64,000 bases of DNA from Alphaproteobacteria bacterium (GTDB lineage Bacteria; Pseudomonadota; Alphaproteobacteria; Rickettsiales; SXRF01), in contig JANYBV010000028.1 of the NCBI GenBank assembly GCA_025360605.1, forward strand, positions 62,001 through 126,000, given 5' to 3'. The translations under genes were made by a program, and so were the position numbers. A model generated the notes under the pieces. The model did no database searches and was not told the origin of the DNA. It saw nothing but the letters and a program-made list of their open reading frames with translations. Below are positions 8,115-15,763 of the stretch, in pieces. Position 1 is the first letter of the stretch. The number at the start of each line of letters is the position of its first letter.

Positions 8115-8170
8115 TGTCCCGAATTCGCCAAAACTCACCTTATACCCTGAATAAAATGAGAAAAAGTGCT

Positions 8171-8253
8171 GATTATAGGCTGAATTACGGTCTTCTTTAG
8201 GGGCTGTAAACCATGCTTTTTTAGCCAGATGGTAACTTTTCAGGCTTATAATC
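8171..8253. other. Candidate structured RNA/leader upstream of a lipoprotein gene
   Basis: A 14-base arm at 8171-8184 (GATTATAGGCTGAA) is nearly complementary to 8239-8253 (TTCAGGCTTATAATC), with one bulge and one mismatch. Inside are shorter pairings GGCT/AGCC and ACCAT/ATGGT. The element ends 32 bases before the ATG of the lipoprotein gene. It could be a 5' leader or a small RNA; direction and function are unknown. Confidence 0.35.
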
Positions 8254-8285
8254 GGGCTTAAGCAGACCCAATAAGGGAGGACCTT

Positions 8286-8513
8286 ATGAAGCGTTTAATT
8301 ACCTTGGTGTCACACGCATGTCTTTTGAGCATGCTCAGCGGCTGCCAGTATGTCACCTTTTTTAAAACCAATACCACCATGGCACCGAGCCAGTTTCAGG
8401 ACAGTCCGGAAGTCGTGTGTTCAGCCATGGGCGCGCAGACTGGCTATGCCTCTATGGACTGGTGCGTGCGCCGTGAAGAACTGGCCCGCGGCCATAACGA
8501 ATTTGGCTTTTAG
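8286..8513 (+). CDS. Small lipoprotein
   Basis: The 75-residue product begins with a lipoprotein signal peptide (MKRLITLVSHACLLSMLSGC) whose lipobox LSGC places the lipidated cysteine at residue 20. The mature part is about 56 residues and contains three more cysteines (VVCSAMG and DWCVRREE), which may form a disulfide. GGGAGG precedes the ATG. The function is unknown. Confidence 0.75.
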   Translation: MKRLITLVSHACLLSMLSGCQYVTFFKTNTTMAPSQFQDSPEVVCSAMGAQTGYASMDWCVRREELARGHNEFGF

Positions 8514-8659
8514 TTCTATATCAATGTGTTGTCGACCCATTAGCCGTAACGGGCACGCCGTTTACGCTGTGGTTGTCATGTAAATGTCACTTTATTCCAG
8601 CTACCTAAGTAAGCTACTATGTAGGCTGGATTAGTTTGATTATCTGGATACATAAACCC

Positions 8660-9583
8660 ATGGTTGAAACCGAAACCAAGCTCCGCACTATCGAGGTCGA
8701 TGACTATTACGACAAGGTCCATCAGTCGTCGTGGGCGCGCCGTACTGCGGGATTTATGGCAGGTACGACGCTTGGTGCTGCTTATGGCGCGGTGATAGGT
8801 GCGGTCGCGGCCTTCTTTCCATATGTTCTCGGTGCATTGGGCGTAGCGGGAGCGACGGGGGCTGCGGCGGTTGTACTCCCTGAAATTGCGGCGGTTGCCA
8901 TGTCTGCTGCGTTGCTGGCCGGAGTGGGTGGATTGATGGGATTTGCCGCCAATGCGGTGGTGGGCGCGGATTCGGGTGCAGTATCTGCCGGCCTTGCCGA
9001 AAAAGAAAAACGCGAAAAGCTGGAAAAAATGAAAGAGGCGGGGATCATCTCTCCTTCCGAATCCGCTTCCTTACAGCTCAAGGATAATTTCGATACGAAT
9101 GTTCCGGCACCTTTCAAATGGCGTGCCGCTGTTATCACAGCGCCACTGGCCGCTGCCTTTGGTGCGATTGTCGGGATGAATCCGGTAACGGCACCCGCCA
9201 TGATAAGCGCCACAGGATTAGGAACGCTTGGTATTGCCGCCGGATCGACGGCCGCCATTGCCGCTTCTGCGGGGATTGTAGGTATGTTCGGATTAGTGCT
9301 GGCGATGCCGAATTCCTATTACACCAACAAGGTCACCAATTTTTATACCAAGGTGTTGCAGGGAAAATTTTTTGGTGGTGACCAGAAGGCGGAATCAGAA
9401 CTTTCGTTTGCACGTGTGCCAGAAGTTGGCAATGAAGTGGTGATCGCTCCTGAAATGCACAGGTCACAAGAGGCCGCACCTGCCCGACGGTTTACTTCCG
9501 AGAAAACGCATTTCTCGTTTCAGGGTATGGTGGAAAAAACCGAAGAACACAGCAACGACCAGCATCCGCTGGTGACGCGTTAA
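8660..9583 (+). CDS. Ala/Gly-rich membrane protein with glycine zippers, unknown
   Basis: The 307-residue product from ATG 8660 (a TTG 24 bases upstream is the alternative) has two hydrophobic, Ala/Gly-rich blocks at about residues 35-115 and 160-225. Each is made of GxxxG-type helices (AGTTLGAAYGAVIGAVAAFF, GVGGLMGFAANAVVGADSG). A charged segment (KEKREKLEKMKEAG) separates them and the C-terminal 80 residues are soluble. It could be a membrane-inserting protein of either membrane. No family was recognised. Confidence 0.65.
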   Translation: MVETETKLRTIEVDDYYDKVHQSSWARRTAGFMAGTTLGAAYGAVIGAVAAFFPYVLGALGVAGATGAAAVVLPEIAAVAMSAALLAGVGGLMGFAANAVVGADSGAVSAGLAEKEKREKLEKMKEAGIISPSESASLQLKDNFDTNVPAPFKWRAAVITAPLAAAFGAIVGMNPVTAPAMISATGLGTLGIAAGSTAAIAASAGIVGMFGLVLAMPNSYYTNKVTNFYTKVLQGKFFGGDQKAESELSFARVPEVGNEVVIAPEMHRSQEAAPARRFTSEKTHFSFQGMVEKTEEHSNDQHPLVTR

Positions 9584-9611
9584 TTTCCAGTTATTCGTTC
9601 TTCAATAAGTA

Positions 9612-9890
9612 TCAGGCGTTGGGTTTAGCCATAAACAGGCCTTCCACTTCTTCTTTCCATGTAAAGCTTTCGATACGCTCGACATGCGAGGCGGCGGGGC
9701 CGGTTTTGCAGGCCTCAAACATTTCCTCAATCATAGTTTCCTCGCCTTTGAATACGGCTTCCACCGAACCATCATTGCGGTTGCGTACCCAGCCGGACAG
9801 GCCGAGATGGGTGGCGCTTTCGACGACCCACGCACGGTAGCCTACGCCCTGTACACGTCCGTGAATCAGGACACGGATGGCATTAATCAT
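9612..9890 (-). CDS. acyP: Acylphosphatase
   Basis: Acylphosphatase hydrolyses acyl phosphates such as carbamoyl phosphate or 1,3-bisphosphoglycerate. The 92-residue protein has the full family pattern: VLIHGRVQGVGYRAWV with the phosphate-binding loop and catalytic arginine, LGLSGWVRNRNDGSVEAVF with the catalytic asparagine, and a C-terminal strand. The start overlaps the end of the NAD(P)HX repair gene by 8 bases, so the two are probably cotranscribed. Confidence 0.95.
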   Translation of the reverse strand: MINAIRVLIHGRVQGVGYRAWVVESATHLGLSGWVRNRNDGSVEAVFKGEETMIEEMFEACKTGPAASHVERIESFTWKEEVEGLFMAKPNA

Positions 9891-11433
9891 GGTAGAGATT
9901 TTTCAGTACAGGCGGAATGCATGCAGGCAAATCTTCCGCGATTAAGCCCGGACCAAAATGCGCCGCTGCTTCACCGTGAATCCACGCGCCCGCACACGCG
10001 GCCTCAAACGCAGGCATACCCTGCGCCATGAGTCCGGTGATGATACCGGCAAGCGCATCACCCGAACCGGCTGTTGCCAGCCATACCGGTGCGTTGGCAT
10101 TAATAGCGGTGCGGCCATCGGGAGCGGCGATGACGGTGTCATTGCCCTTGAGTAGTACGACAGCTTTGGAGAGCTTGGCCGCCTGACGGACGCGCAGGGT
10201 GCGCGCTCCTTCAATGCTGAACAGGCGTTCGAATTCACCCTGATGCGGGGTAAGTACGGTGGAGGATCCGGCATCCGATGCGCATGGGCGCGCGCCAATG
10301 GCATTGAATAAAGACTTGGCATTAGGCTGGAATACAGTGATAGCATCGGCATCAATCACGCATGGTTTTGACGTACCAAGCAATTGCAGCACCTGTTCAC
10401 GCGTAGTGTCATTGACTCCGCCGCCCGGTCCTACGAGCGCTGCGGTGATGTGCTTGTCGTCCAGCATGTTGGCAAGTTGGGCTGCGGTGGTGTAGAGTTG
10501 CGTCATAACCGAGGTCAGCGTCATCGCGTAGATTGGTTGTGCAGCTTGCGTGCAGGCCACGCTGACCAGACCCGAGCCGGTGCGTATGGCTGACATTGCT
10601 GCAAGACGCGCCGCACCCGTGGAATTCATGCCGCCGCCAATGATCATGCTGTGGCCGCGTGAATATTTATGGGCATTCGGTGATAGGGTAGGGAAAGCGT
10701 GTTTCCACAAGGCGGGGGCATTGAGGAAATAGGTGGGGGCTAGCTTATCGCCGTTAATGCCGATGTCGTAGACATGTAGTTCGCCCATATGGGCCTTACC
10801 AGGCAGCAGCACATGACCAGGTTTGGCGCGCACGAAGGTAACGGTGTGGGCGGCTTTGATAGCAATGCCCATGATGGCACCGGTATTGGTGTTGATGCCG
10901 CTGGCGATATCCACCGAGATGACGGGTAGCTTACTGTCATTGATGGCGCTAATGGCTTTTTTGTAGTCGCCGTCGACGTTGCGGTCGAGTCCGGTACCGA
11001 ATATTGCATCCACGATCAGTGCCGAGTCCTTGAGCATGTCGTCGGAGAAGGTGCGGGTGGCACCGCCGGACATATTCCATTTGTCGCGGGCTTTTTTCGC
11101 ATCGTTTTTGATGTCGTCGGAATTACCGAGGATGGCGAGCGTCACCTGCCAGTTTTTTTCTTTCAGCATACGGGCAACCACAAAACCGTCGCCGCCGTTA
11201 TTGCCGGTGCCGCAGACGACAAGGGTAGGGCGGGGCTTGAATTGCTGGGTGATGAGGTCAATCAGTGCCTTGCCGGCATTTTCCATGAGTGTTTCGCCGG
11301 AGGTTCCGGCGAGAATGGTTTCTTTTTCCGCCATGCGGCATTCTTCTGCTGTAAGCAAAGCTGCAGCGTGCAGGGGGCGTACTTCTTCGATTTTTAGTTT
11401 TTCGGCTGGCTGTGACATAGGTTCCGTTCCCAT
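9883..11433 (-). CDS. nnr: Bifunctional NAD(P)HX epimerase/dehydratase
   Basis: This enzyme repairs hydrated NADH and NADPH. The 516-residue protein fuses an N-terminal YjeF-type epimerase (GNNGGDGFVVARML, DAIFGTGLDR, SVDIASGIN) with a C-terminal ribokinase-like dehydratase (SRGHSMIIGGG, VGPGG, LTPHQGEFERL, VLLKGNDTVI, ATAGSGDALAGIITGLMAQG). The length is normal for the fusion. It begins 6 bases after the phosphatase gene; a start at ATG 11418 is also possible. It lies between the small phosphatase and acylphosphatase genes on the same strand. Confidence 0.95.
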   Translation of the reverse strand: MGTEPMSQPAEKLKIEEVRPLHAAALLTAEECRMAEKETILAGTSGETLMENAGKALIDLITQQFKPRPTLVVCGTGNNGGDGFVVARMLKEKNWQVTLAILGNSDDIKNDAKKARDKWNMSGGATRTFSDDMLKDSALIVDAIFGTGLDRNVDGDYKKAISAINDSKLPVISVDIASGINTNTGAIMGIAIKAAHTVTFVRAKPGHVLLPGKAHMGELHVYDIGINGDKLAPTYFLNAPALWKHAFPTLSPNAHKYSRGHSMIIGGGMNSTGAARLAAMSAIRTGSGLVSVACTQAAQPIYAMTLTSVMTQLYTTAAQLANMLDDKHITAALVGPGGGVNDTTREQVLQLLGTSKPCVIDADAITVFQPNAKSLFNAIGARPCASDAGSSTVLTPHQGEFERLFSIEGARTLRVRQAAKLSKAVVLLKGNDTVIAAPDGRTAINANAPVWLATAGSGDALAGIITGLMAQGMPAFEAACAGAWIHGEAAAHFGPGLIAEDLPACIPPVLKNLYHD

Positions 11434-11439
11434 TCGAGG

Positions 11440-11913
11440 TTACATCAGTTCGAGTTTAACTTTTTCAATTAAAGGGTCAACGCCTGACTCGATCAAGTCA
11501 AGCACATATTCAAAATGCTGCTGATCGCTGTAATAGGGATCAGGCACTTCTTTTTCGCGGGAATGACCCGCATAGTCCAGAAATAATTCGGTTTTTGCCT
11601 TGGCATTGGCCGGAGCGAGGCGGCGCAGATGTTGCACATGTTCATAATCGAGGCCGAGGATAAGGTCGAATTCATGGAAATCACCCGCCTCGACTTTGCG
11701 GGCACGCAGGCCGTCGATCAGGATACCGCGTTTTTTCGCGGTGGCTACCGAGCGCTGGTCAGGGGCCTCACCCACATGGTAGGCGTGGGTTCCGGCAGAA
11801 TCGACCATGATTTTATGGTCCAGTTCCAGCGCTGCGACGCGCCCACGCATCACCCCTTCGGCGGTGGGTGAGCGGCAAATATTTCCGGTGCATACGAACA
11901 GAATTTTGTACAT
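11440..11913 (-). CDS. Low molecular weight protein-tyrosine phosphatase
   Basis: The 157-residue protein has the catalytic loop CTGNICRS at residues 8-15 and the general-acid motif DPYY near residue 123. This is the complete active-site set of the small tyrosine phosphatase family. It could act on a tyrosine kinase of polysaccharide export or on small metabolites, but no such kinase is in the window. It is first in a leftward group with nnr and acyP and divergent from the Rrf2 gene. Confidence 0.93.
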   Translation of the reverse strand: MYKILFVCTGNICRSPTAEGVMRGRVAALELDHKIMVDSAGTHAYHVGEAPDQRSVATAKKRGILIDGLRARKVEAGDFHEFDLILGLDYEHVQHLRRLAPANAKAKTELFLDYAGHSREKEVPDPYYSDQQHFEYVLDLIESGVDPLIEKVKLELM

Positions 11914-11957
11914 AAGAAAACTCTTAAGCTAAAACCATGCCAATGACAAGTTGTGCC

Positions 11958-12003
11958 ATAGGATTAAATTCCTATTGACGTTATAGGAATTAAACTCTAT
12001 AAA
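11958..12003 (+). promoter_or_regulatory. Sigma-70-type promoter with overlapping palindromic operator of the Rrf2 operon
   Basis: TTGACG (11975-11980) and TATAAA (11998-12003) are separated by exactly 17 bases. A perfect inverted repeat, AATTCCTAT (11967-11975), 7-base spacer, ATAGGAATT (11983-11991), covers the -35 box, and a third half-site ATAGGA lies at 11958-11963. The arms resemble sites of CymR/Rrf2-type regulators. I infer autorepression by the Rrf2 protein encoded 36 bases downstream. Confidence 0.75.
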
Positions 12004-12038
12004 TATTATATACTTTAACCGACGACGGATAAGTTACT

Positions 12039-12479
12039 ATGCTTTCAATGAAATCTAAATATGCCATTCGCGCACTGATGGTGCTTTCGGCCAACGAGGG
12101 AAAAATGCTGCAAAGCAAAACGATCGCCAAGGAGGCCGATGCGCCGATGAAGTTTCTTGAGTCGATTCTGCTCGACCTTAAGCATCACGGATTGGTGGAG
12201 AGCAAACGCGGAATTTTTGGCGGCTATTACCTCAAAAAACCAGCCAAGGAAATTATGCTGGGTGAGGTGATCCGCACGATGGATGGTATGCTTGCACCTA
12301 TTCACTGTGCCAGCGTTAACTCCTATGAAAAGTGTGATGATTGCGTAGACGAAAATGCCTGCGCTATCCGCCATGCCATGATTGAAGTCCGCAACGCCAT
12401 ATCTGGTGTGCTGGATCAGAAATCACTCGCGGAAATGGTTAAAACGCAGGTCAGGAAAATTAAAAAACAGGAGGTTTGA
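12039..12479 (+). CDS. Rrf2-family transcriptional regulator, cysteine-containing
   Basis: The 146-residue protein has the Rrf2 winged helix (MKSKYAIRALMVLSANEGKM, SKTIAKEADAPMKFLESILL, GIFGGYYLKKP). Its sensory part has four cysteines near residue 90-110 (HCASVNSYEKCDDCVDENAC), a set that could hold an iron-sulfur cluster as in IscR or NsrR. The next genes (YezD, porin, sulfate-binding protein) point to sulfur supply as the controlled function, comparable to CymR. The start may be ATG 12039 or ATG 12048. The downstream gene overlaps its stop (TGATG). Confidence 0.9.
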   Translation: MLSMKSKYAIRALMVLSANEGKMLQSKTIAKEADAPMKFLESILLDLKHHGLVESKRGIFGGYYLKKPAKEIMLGEVIRTMDGMLAPIHCASVNSYEKCDDCVDENACAIRHAMIEVRNAISGVLDQKSLAEMVKTQVRKIKKQEV

Positions 12480-12634
12480 TGTCATCAGATAAAGATTCGA
12501 TAGAAAAACATATTCTTGAAGCAATACGTGGAATCAAATATGGTGCCGTCCAAGTGATGGTTCATGATTCTCGCGTGGTACAGGTCGAGAAGACTGAGAA
12601 ATTGCGTTTCGAATTGCCTAAATCAAGTCAGTAA
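12479..12634 (+). CDS. YezD-family small protein (DUF2292)
   Basis: This 51-residue protein starts at ATG 12479, overlapping the Rrf2 stop codon. Its core (ILEAIRGIKYGAVQVMVHDS then VVQVEKTEKLRFE) matches the YezD/DUF2292 pattern (ILxALxGIxYGSVxIxVxDGRVVQIExTEK). YezD genes are typically found beside sulfate uptake and assimilation genes, which fits the porin and sulfate-binding gene that follow. The molecular function is unknown. Confidence 0.85.
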   Translation: MSSDKDSIEKHILEAIRGIKYGAVQVMVHDSRVVQVEKTEKLRFELPKSSQ

Positions 12635-12694
12635 CCAATACCGCCCACCGGATCACTGGAGGCACCCCTTTCACCTTACTCTGGAGTGTATCTC

Positions 12695-14206
12695 ATGAAG
12701 CAAACCTACCTGATAACCTCGGCACTTGGCCTGAGCCTGATGATTGCGCAGCCTGCATTCGCCGATGCGGAAACCGAAGCGCTTAAAAAAGAAATTAAAA
12801 TGCTCTCGGCGCGTATCGCCCAGCTGGAAAAAATCCAGAAATCACAGAAAAAGCAGGAACAGGCCAATGCTCAGCCTGCAGGTGATGTGGCCGCGCTTGC
12901 GCCATCAGCAGGCACATCAGAAAAAAGCAAACTTAGCGTAGGTCAACGCCTTGCCATTGTTGAGCGCAATCAGGAAGTGGCGCAGGAAGTCGAAAAAACC
13001 AAGGCGTCTACCGCACCTAAATTTGAATATACTGTTGGCAGAGGGTTGAGTATTACCTCGGCAGACAAGCAATTCGGTATGCGTCTGGCTGGTTATATGC
13101 AGGCAGACAACCGTACTTTCTTTAATAGCGGTGGTGCAGGAACGACCAATACCTTTGTCATCCGTAGTGCGCGCCCTGTGATTGAAACCAAACTCACCGA
13201 TTATTTTGATACACGCGCCATGGTTGATTTCGGTAAGGGGACAACCACGCTTCTGGATGCCTATGGTGATTTCCATCCTATTCCTGGTAGCAGGCTGATC
13301 AATATACGAGGTGGAGAATTTAAATCACCTATTGGTATCGAGCGCTGGCAGGGTGAGTCCGACGTACTCTTCGTCGAGCGCGGGCAGACCACCAACCTTG
13401 TGCCTTTCCGCGATATAGGCCTTATGGCGCATGGCCAGCTGATTCCTGACCAATTTGAATATCAGATTGCGGTGCTCAATGGCGCAAATGATTTACAGGT
13501 TAACACCGGTGACGTCGATAATAGTAAGGACTATGCCGGACGTATTTTTGTTCACCCACTGACATGGTCGGGTGTTCGGGTACTGGAAGGATTGGGTCTG
13601 GGCGTGGCCGGAACCTATGGTACGCATCAGGGAACTGCGGCGGCAGGAAGTTCTAACCTCACGGCAGGCTACGCCACTTTTGGCCAGCGCACCTACTTTA
13701 CCTACAAGACGGGTGTATATGCCAATGGCGTCCAGTGGCGATTCAATCCGCAGCTGACATATTACTATGGTCCATTAGGCATCATTGGCGAATATGTAGC
13801 GAATGAGCAGGAAGTAAAAGTTGGTAACAGCCAAGACAAGCTGCACAATAAAGCATGGGAAGCAATTGCCACGTATGTTATCACCGGCGAGGATGCGAGT
13901 TTTGATGGTGTAACCCCTGACCATAATTTTGATCCGAGAAATAATCAGTGGGGTGCATTTGAATTGATGGGACGCGTGAGCCAGCTAGATGTAGATAAAA
14001 AAGCATTTAGCGGCAGCTTGTACGCGGATCCATTGGTGTCATCGCGTAGCGCCTTTGAAACAACCCTTGGCGGCTCATGGTATTTCAGCCGTGCGGTCAA
14101 GCTCAACCTCGATTTTTCGCGTACGAAATTTGATGCCGGCTTCAATTCCGGACGCGATCATCCGGATGAAAAAGCCGTTCTTTCACGCGCACAATTCAGA
14201 TTTTAA
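12695..14206 (+). CDS. OprO/OprP-type anion porin
   Basis: This is an outer-membrane porin of the phosphate-selective (OprO/OprP) family, 503 residues from ATG 12695 with GGAG upstream. It has a signal peptide (LITSALGLSLMIAQPAFA), a short coiled coil (about residues 25-50, KEIKMLSARIAQLEK), a linker, and a beta-barrel that ends in phenylalanine (AQFRF), the outer-membrane insertion signal. The typical segments GLSITSADKQFGMRLAGYMQ and IRGGEFKSPIGIERWQ are present. Its place before the sulfate-binding protein suggests it admits sulfate or organosulfur anions. Confidence 0.9.
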   Translation: MKQTYLITSALGLSLMIAQPAFADAETEALKKEIKMLSARIAQLEKIQKSQKKQEQANAQPAGDVAALAPSAGTSEKSKLSVGQRLAIVERNQEVAQEVEKTKASTAPKFEYTVGRGLSITSADKQFGMRLAGYMQADNRTFFNSGGAGTTNTFVIRSARPVIETKLTDYFDTRAMVDFGKGTTTLLDAYGDFHPIPGSRLINIRGGEFKSPIGIERWQGESDVLFVERGQTTNLVPFRDIGLMAHGQLIPDQFEYQIAVLNGANDLQVNTGDVDNSKDYAGRIFVHPLTWSGVRVLEGLGLGVAGTYGTHQGTAAAGSSNLTAGYATFGQRTYFTYKTGVYANGVQWRFNPQLTYYYGPLGIIGEYVANEQEVKVGNSQDKLHNKAWEAIATYVITGEDASFDGVTPDHNFDPRNNQWGAFELMGRVSQLDVDKKAFSGSLYADPLVSSRSAFETTLGGSWYFSRAVKLNLDFSRTKFDAGFNSGRDHPDEKAVLSRAQFRF

Positions 14207-14224
14207 CCGATTCGGGAGAACTGT

Positions 14225-15244
14225 ATGAAACTACTTAAAACACTTACCTTTGCGGCCATGATTGCAACCGCAATCACTACTACTACCCTAACTACACCAA
14301 GCTATGCCGCCGATCCGGTTGAGCTGCTCAACGTGTCGTATGATCCGACCCGCGAGTTTTATGATGAATTCAATAAACTTTTTATTACACACTGGAAAGA
14401 AAAGTCCGGTCAGGACATCACGGTAACCCAGTCGCACGGTGGCTCTGGCAAGCAGGCACGTTCGGTGATTGACGGTTTGCGTGCGGACGTGGTGACACTG
14501 GCGCTCGCCTACGATATCGATGCGATTGCAGAAAAAGGAAAGCTCCTGCCGTATGACTGGCAGAAGCAGTTCCCGAACAATAGCTCGCCATATACATCTA
14601 CCATTGTATTTCTGGTGCATAAAGGCAACCCCAAGCATATCAAAGACTGGGATGACCTGACGCGTGCGGACGTGCAGGTGATTACGCCGAATCCGAAAAC
14701 GTCCGGCGGTGCGCGCTGGAACTATCTGGCGGCATGGGCTTTTGCTAAAAACAAGTTTGGCGGTGATGAAACAAAGATCAAGGAATTCATCGGTAACTTG
14801 TTCAAAAACGTGCCTGTGTTAGATACGGGCGCGCGCGGTGCAACCACCACGTTCGTACAACGTAATATCGGTGACGTGCTGATTGCGTGGGAAAACGAAG
14901 CGTTCATGTCACAGAACGAAACCGGTAAAGGTAAATACGAAATCGTTATTCCATCCATCAGTATTCTGGCGGAACCGCCGGTTGCAGTGGTAGAAAAAAA
15001 TGCCACACGCAAAGGTTCGCTCGAGGTAGCGAAAGCGTATCTGGAGTATCTCTACGCGCCGGAAGCGCAGGAACTGGCAGCAAAATATTACTACCGCCCG
15101 TCGGATGAGAAAGTGGCGGCTAAATTTACAGCCCGTTTTCCTAAGGTCAATACTGTGACGATTGCTGATTTCGGTGGCTGGAAAGAAGCGCAGAAAAAGC
15201 ATTTTGATGATGGTGGTACTTTCGACCAGATTTACGCTAAATAG
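14225..15244 (+). CDS. sbp: Periplasmic sulfate-binding protein Sbp
   Basis: Sbp captures sulfate (or thiosulfate) for an ABC importer. The 339-residue precursor has a signal peptide ending TPSYAA and the family motifs [69 protein letters not shown] and LIAWENEAF. The partner permeases and ATPase (cysT, cysW, cysA) are not downstream as usual; ogt follows by 9 bases. The importer must be elsewhere in the genome. Confidence 0.96.
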   Translation: MKLLKTLTFAAMIATAITTTTLTTPSYAADPVELLNVSYDPTREFYDEFNKLFITHWKEKSGQDITVTQSHGGSGKQARSVIDGLRADVVTLALAYDIDAIAEKGKLLPYDWQKQFPNNSSPYTSTIVFLVHKGNPKHIKDWDDLTRADVQVITPNPKTSGGARWNYLAAWAFAKNKFGGDETKIKEFIGNLFKNVPVLDTGARGATTTFVQRNIGDVLIAWENEAFMSQNETGKGKYEIVIPSISILAEPPVAVVEKNATRKGSLEVAKAYLEYLYAPEAQELAAKYYYRPSDEKVAAKFTARFPKVNTVTIADFGGWKEAQKKHFDDGGTFDQIYAK

Positions 15245-15253
15245 GAGGTTGCA

Positions 15254-15760
15254 ATGTTTGAACGCACTCTTTTTTACAAGACTATTGCTTCGCCGATTGG
15301 TCAGTTGCGCCTGATTTCGGGTGATAAAGGGTTGTGTGCTATCTTGTTTAAGGATGGCCAGAACACCCGCCTGTCATTCGAAGGGACATTGGAGAAAGAT
15401 GACGGTCATGTCATTTTAGTGAAAGCAGAAAAACAACTGAACGAATATTTTGCTAAAAAACGCAAGGCATTCGATGTGAAGCTCGACTTGCGCGGCACGA
15501 TCTTCCAGCAGATGGCATGGAAACAGCTTCAGCAGATTCCTTATGGGACGACGATTTCCTATAGCGAGCAGGCAAAGCGTGTGGGCGATATTAAAAAGGC
15601 GAGGGCGGTGGGAATGGCGAACGGGCGCAACCCGATTCCCATCATCGTTCCGTGCCACCGTGTGATTGGCGAGTCAGGCAAATTGACCGGTTATGCCGGT
15701 GGGCTGGATATTAAGCAATACCTGCTGGCGCATGAAAATGTGGCGGTTGCGGCCGCGTAA
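15254..15760 (+). CDS. ogt: Methylated-DNA--protein-cysteine methyltransferase
   Basis: This suicide enzyme transfers the alkyl group from O6-alkylguanine in DNA to its own cysteine. The 168-residue protein carries the active-site motif IPIIVPCHRVIGESGKLTGY and the DNA-binding helix region IPYGTTISYSEQAKRVG with GMANGRNP. It is the last gene of the rightward run beginning with the Rrf2 regulator, only 9 bases after sbp, and ends 3 bases from the convergent unknown gene. Confidence 0.95.
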   Translation: MFERTLFYKTIASPIGQLRLISGDKGLCAILFKDGQNTRLSFEGTLEKDDGHVILVKAEKQLNEYFAKKRKAFDVKLDLRGTIFQQMAWKQLQQIPYGTTISYSEQAKRVGDIKKARAVGMANGRNPIPIIVPCHRVIGESGKLTGYAGGLDIKQYLLAHENVAVAAA

Positions 15761-15763
15761 TAG

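Noticed and set aside
11440-11913. Arsenate reductase
   Set aside because: The CTGNICRS loop with a later DPYY motif is that of low molecular weight tyrosine phosphatases; the additional arsenate-reductase cysteines are not in place.
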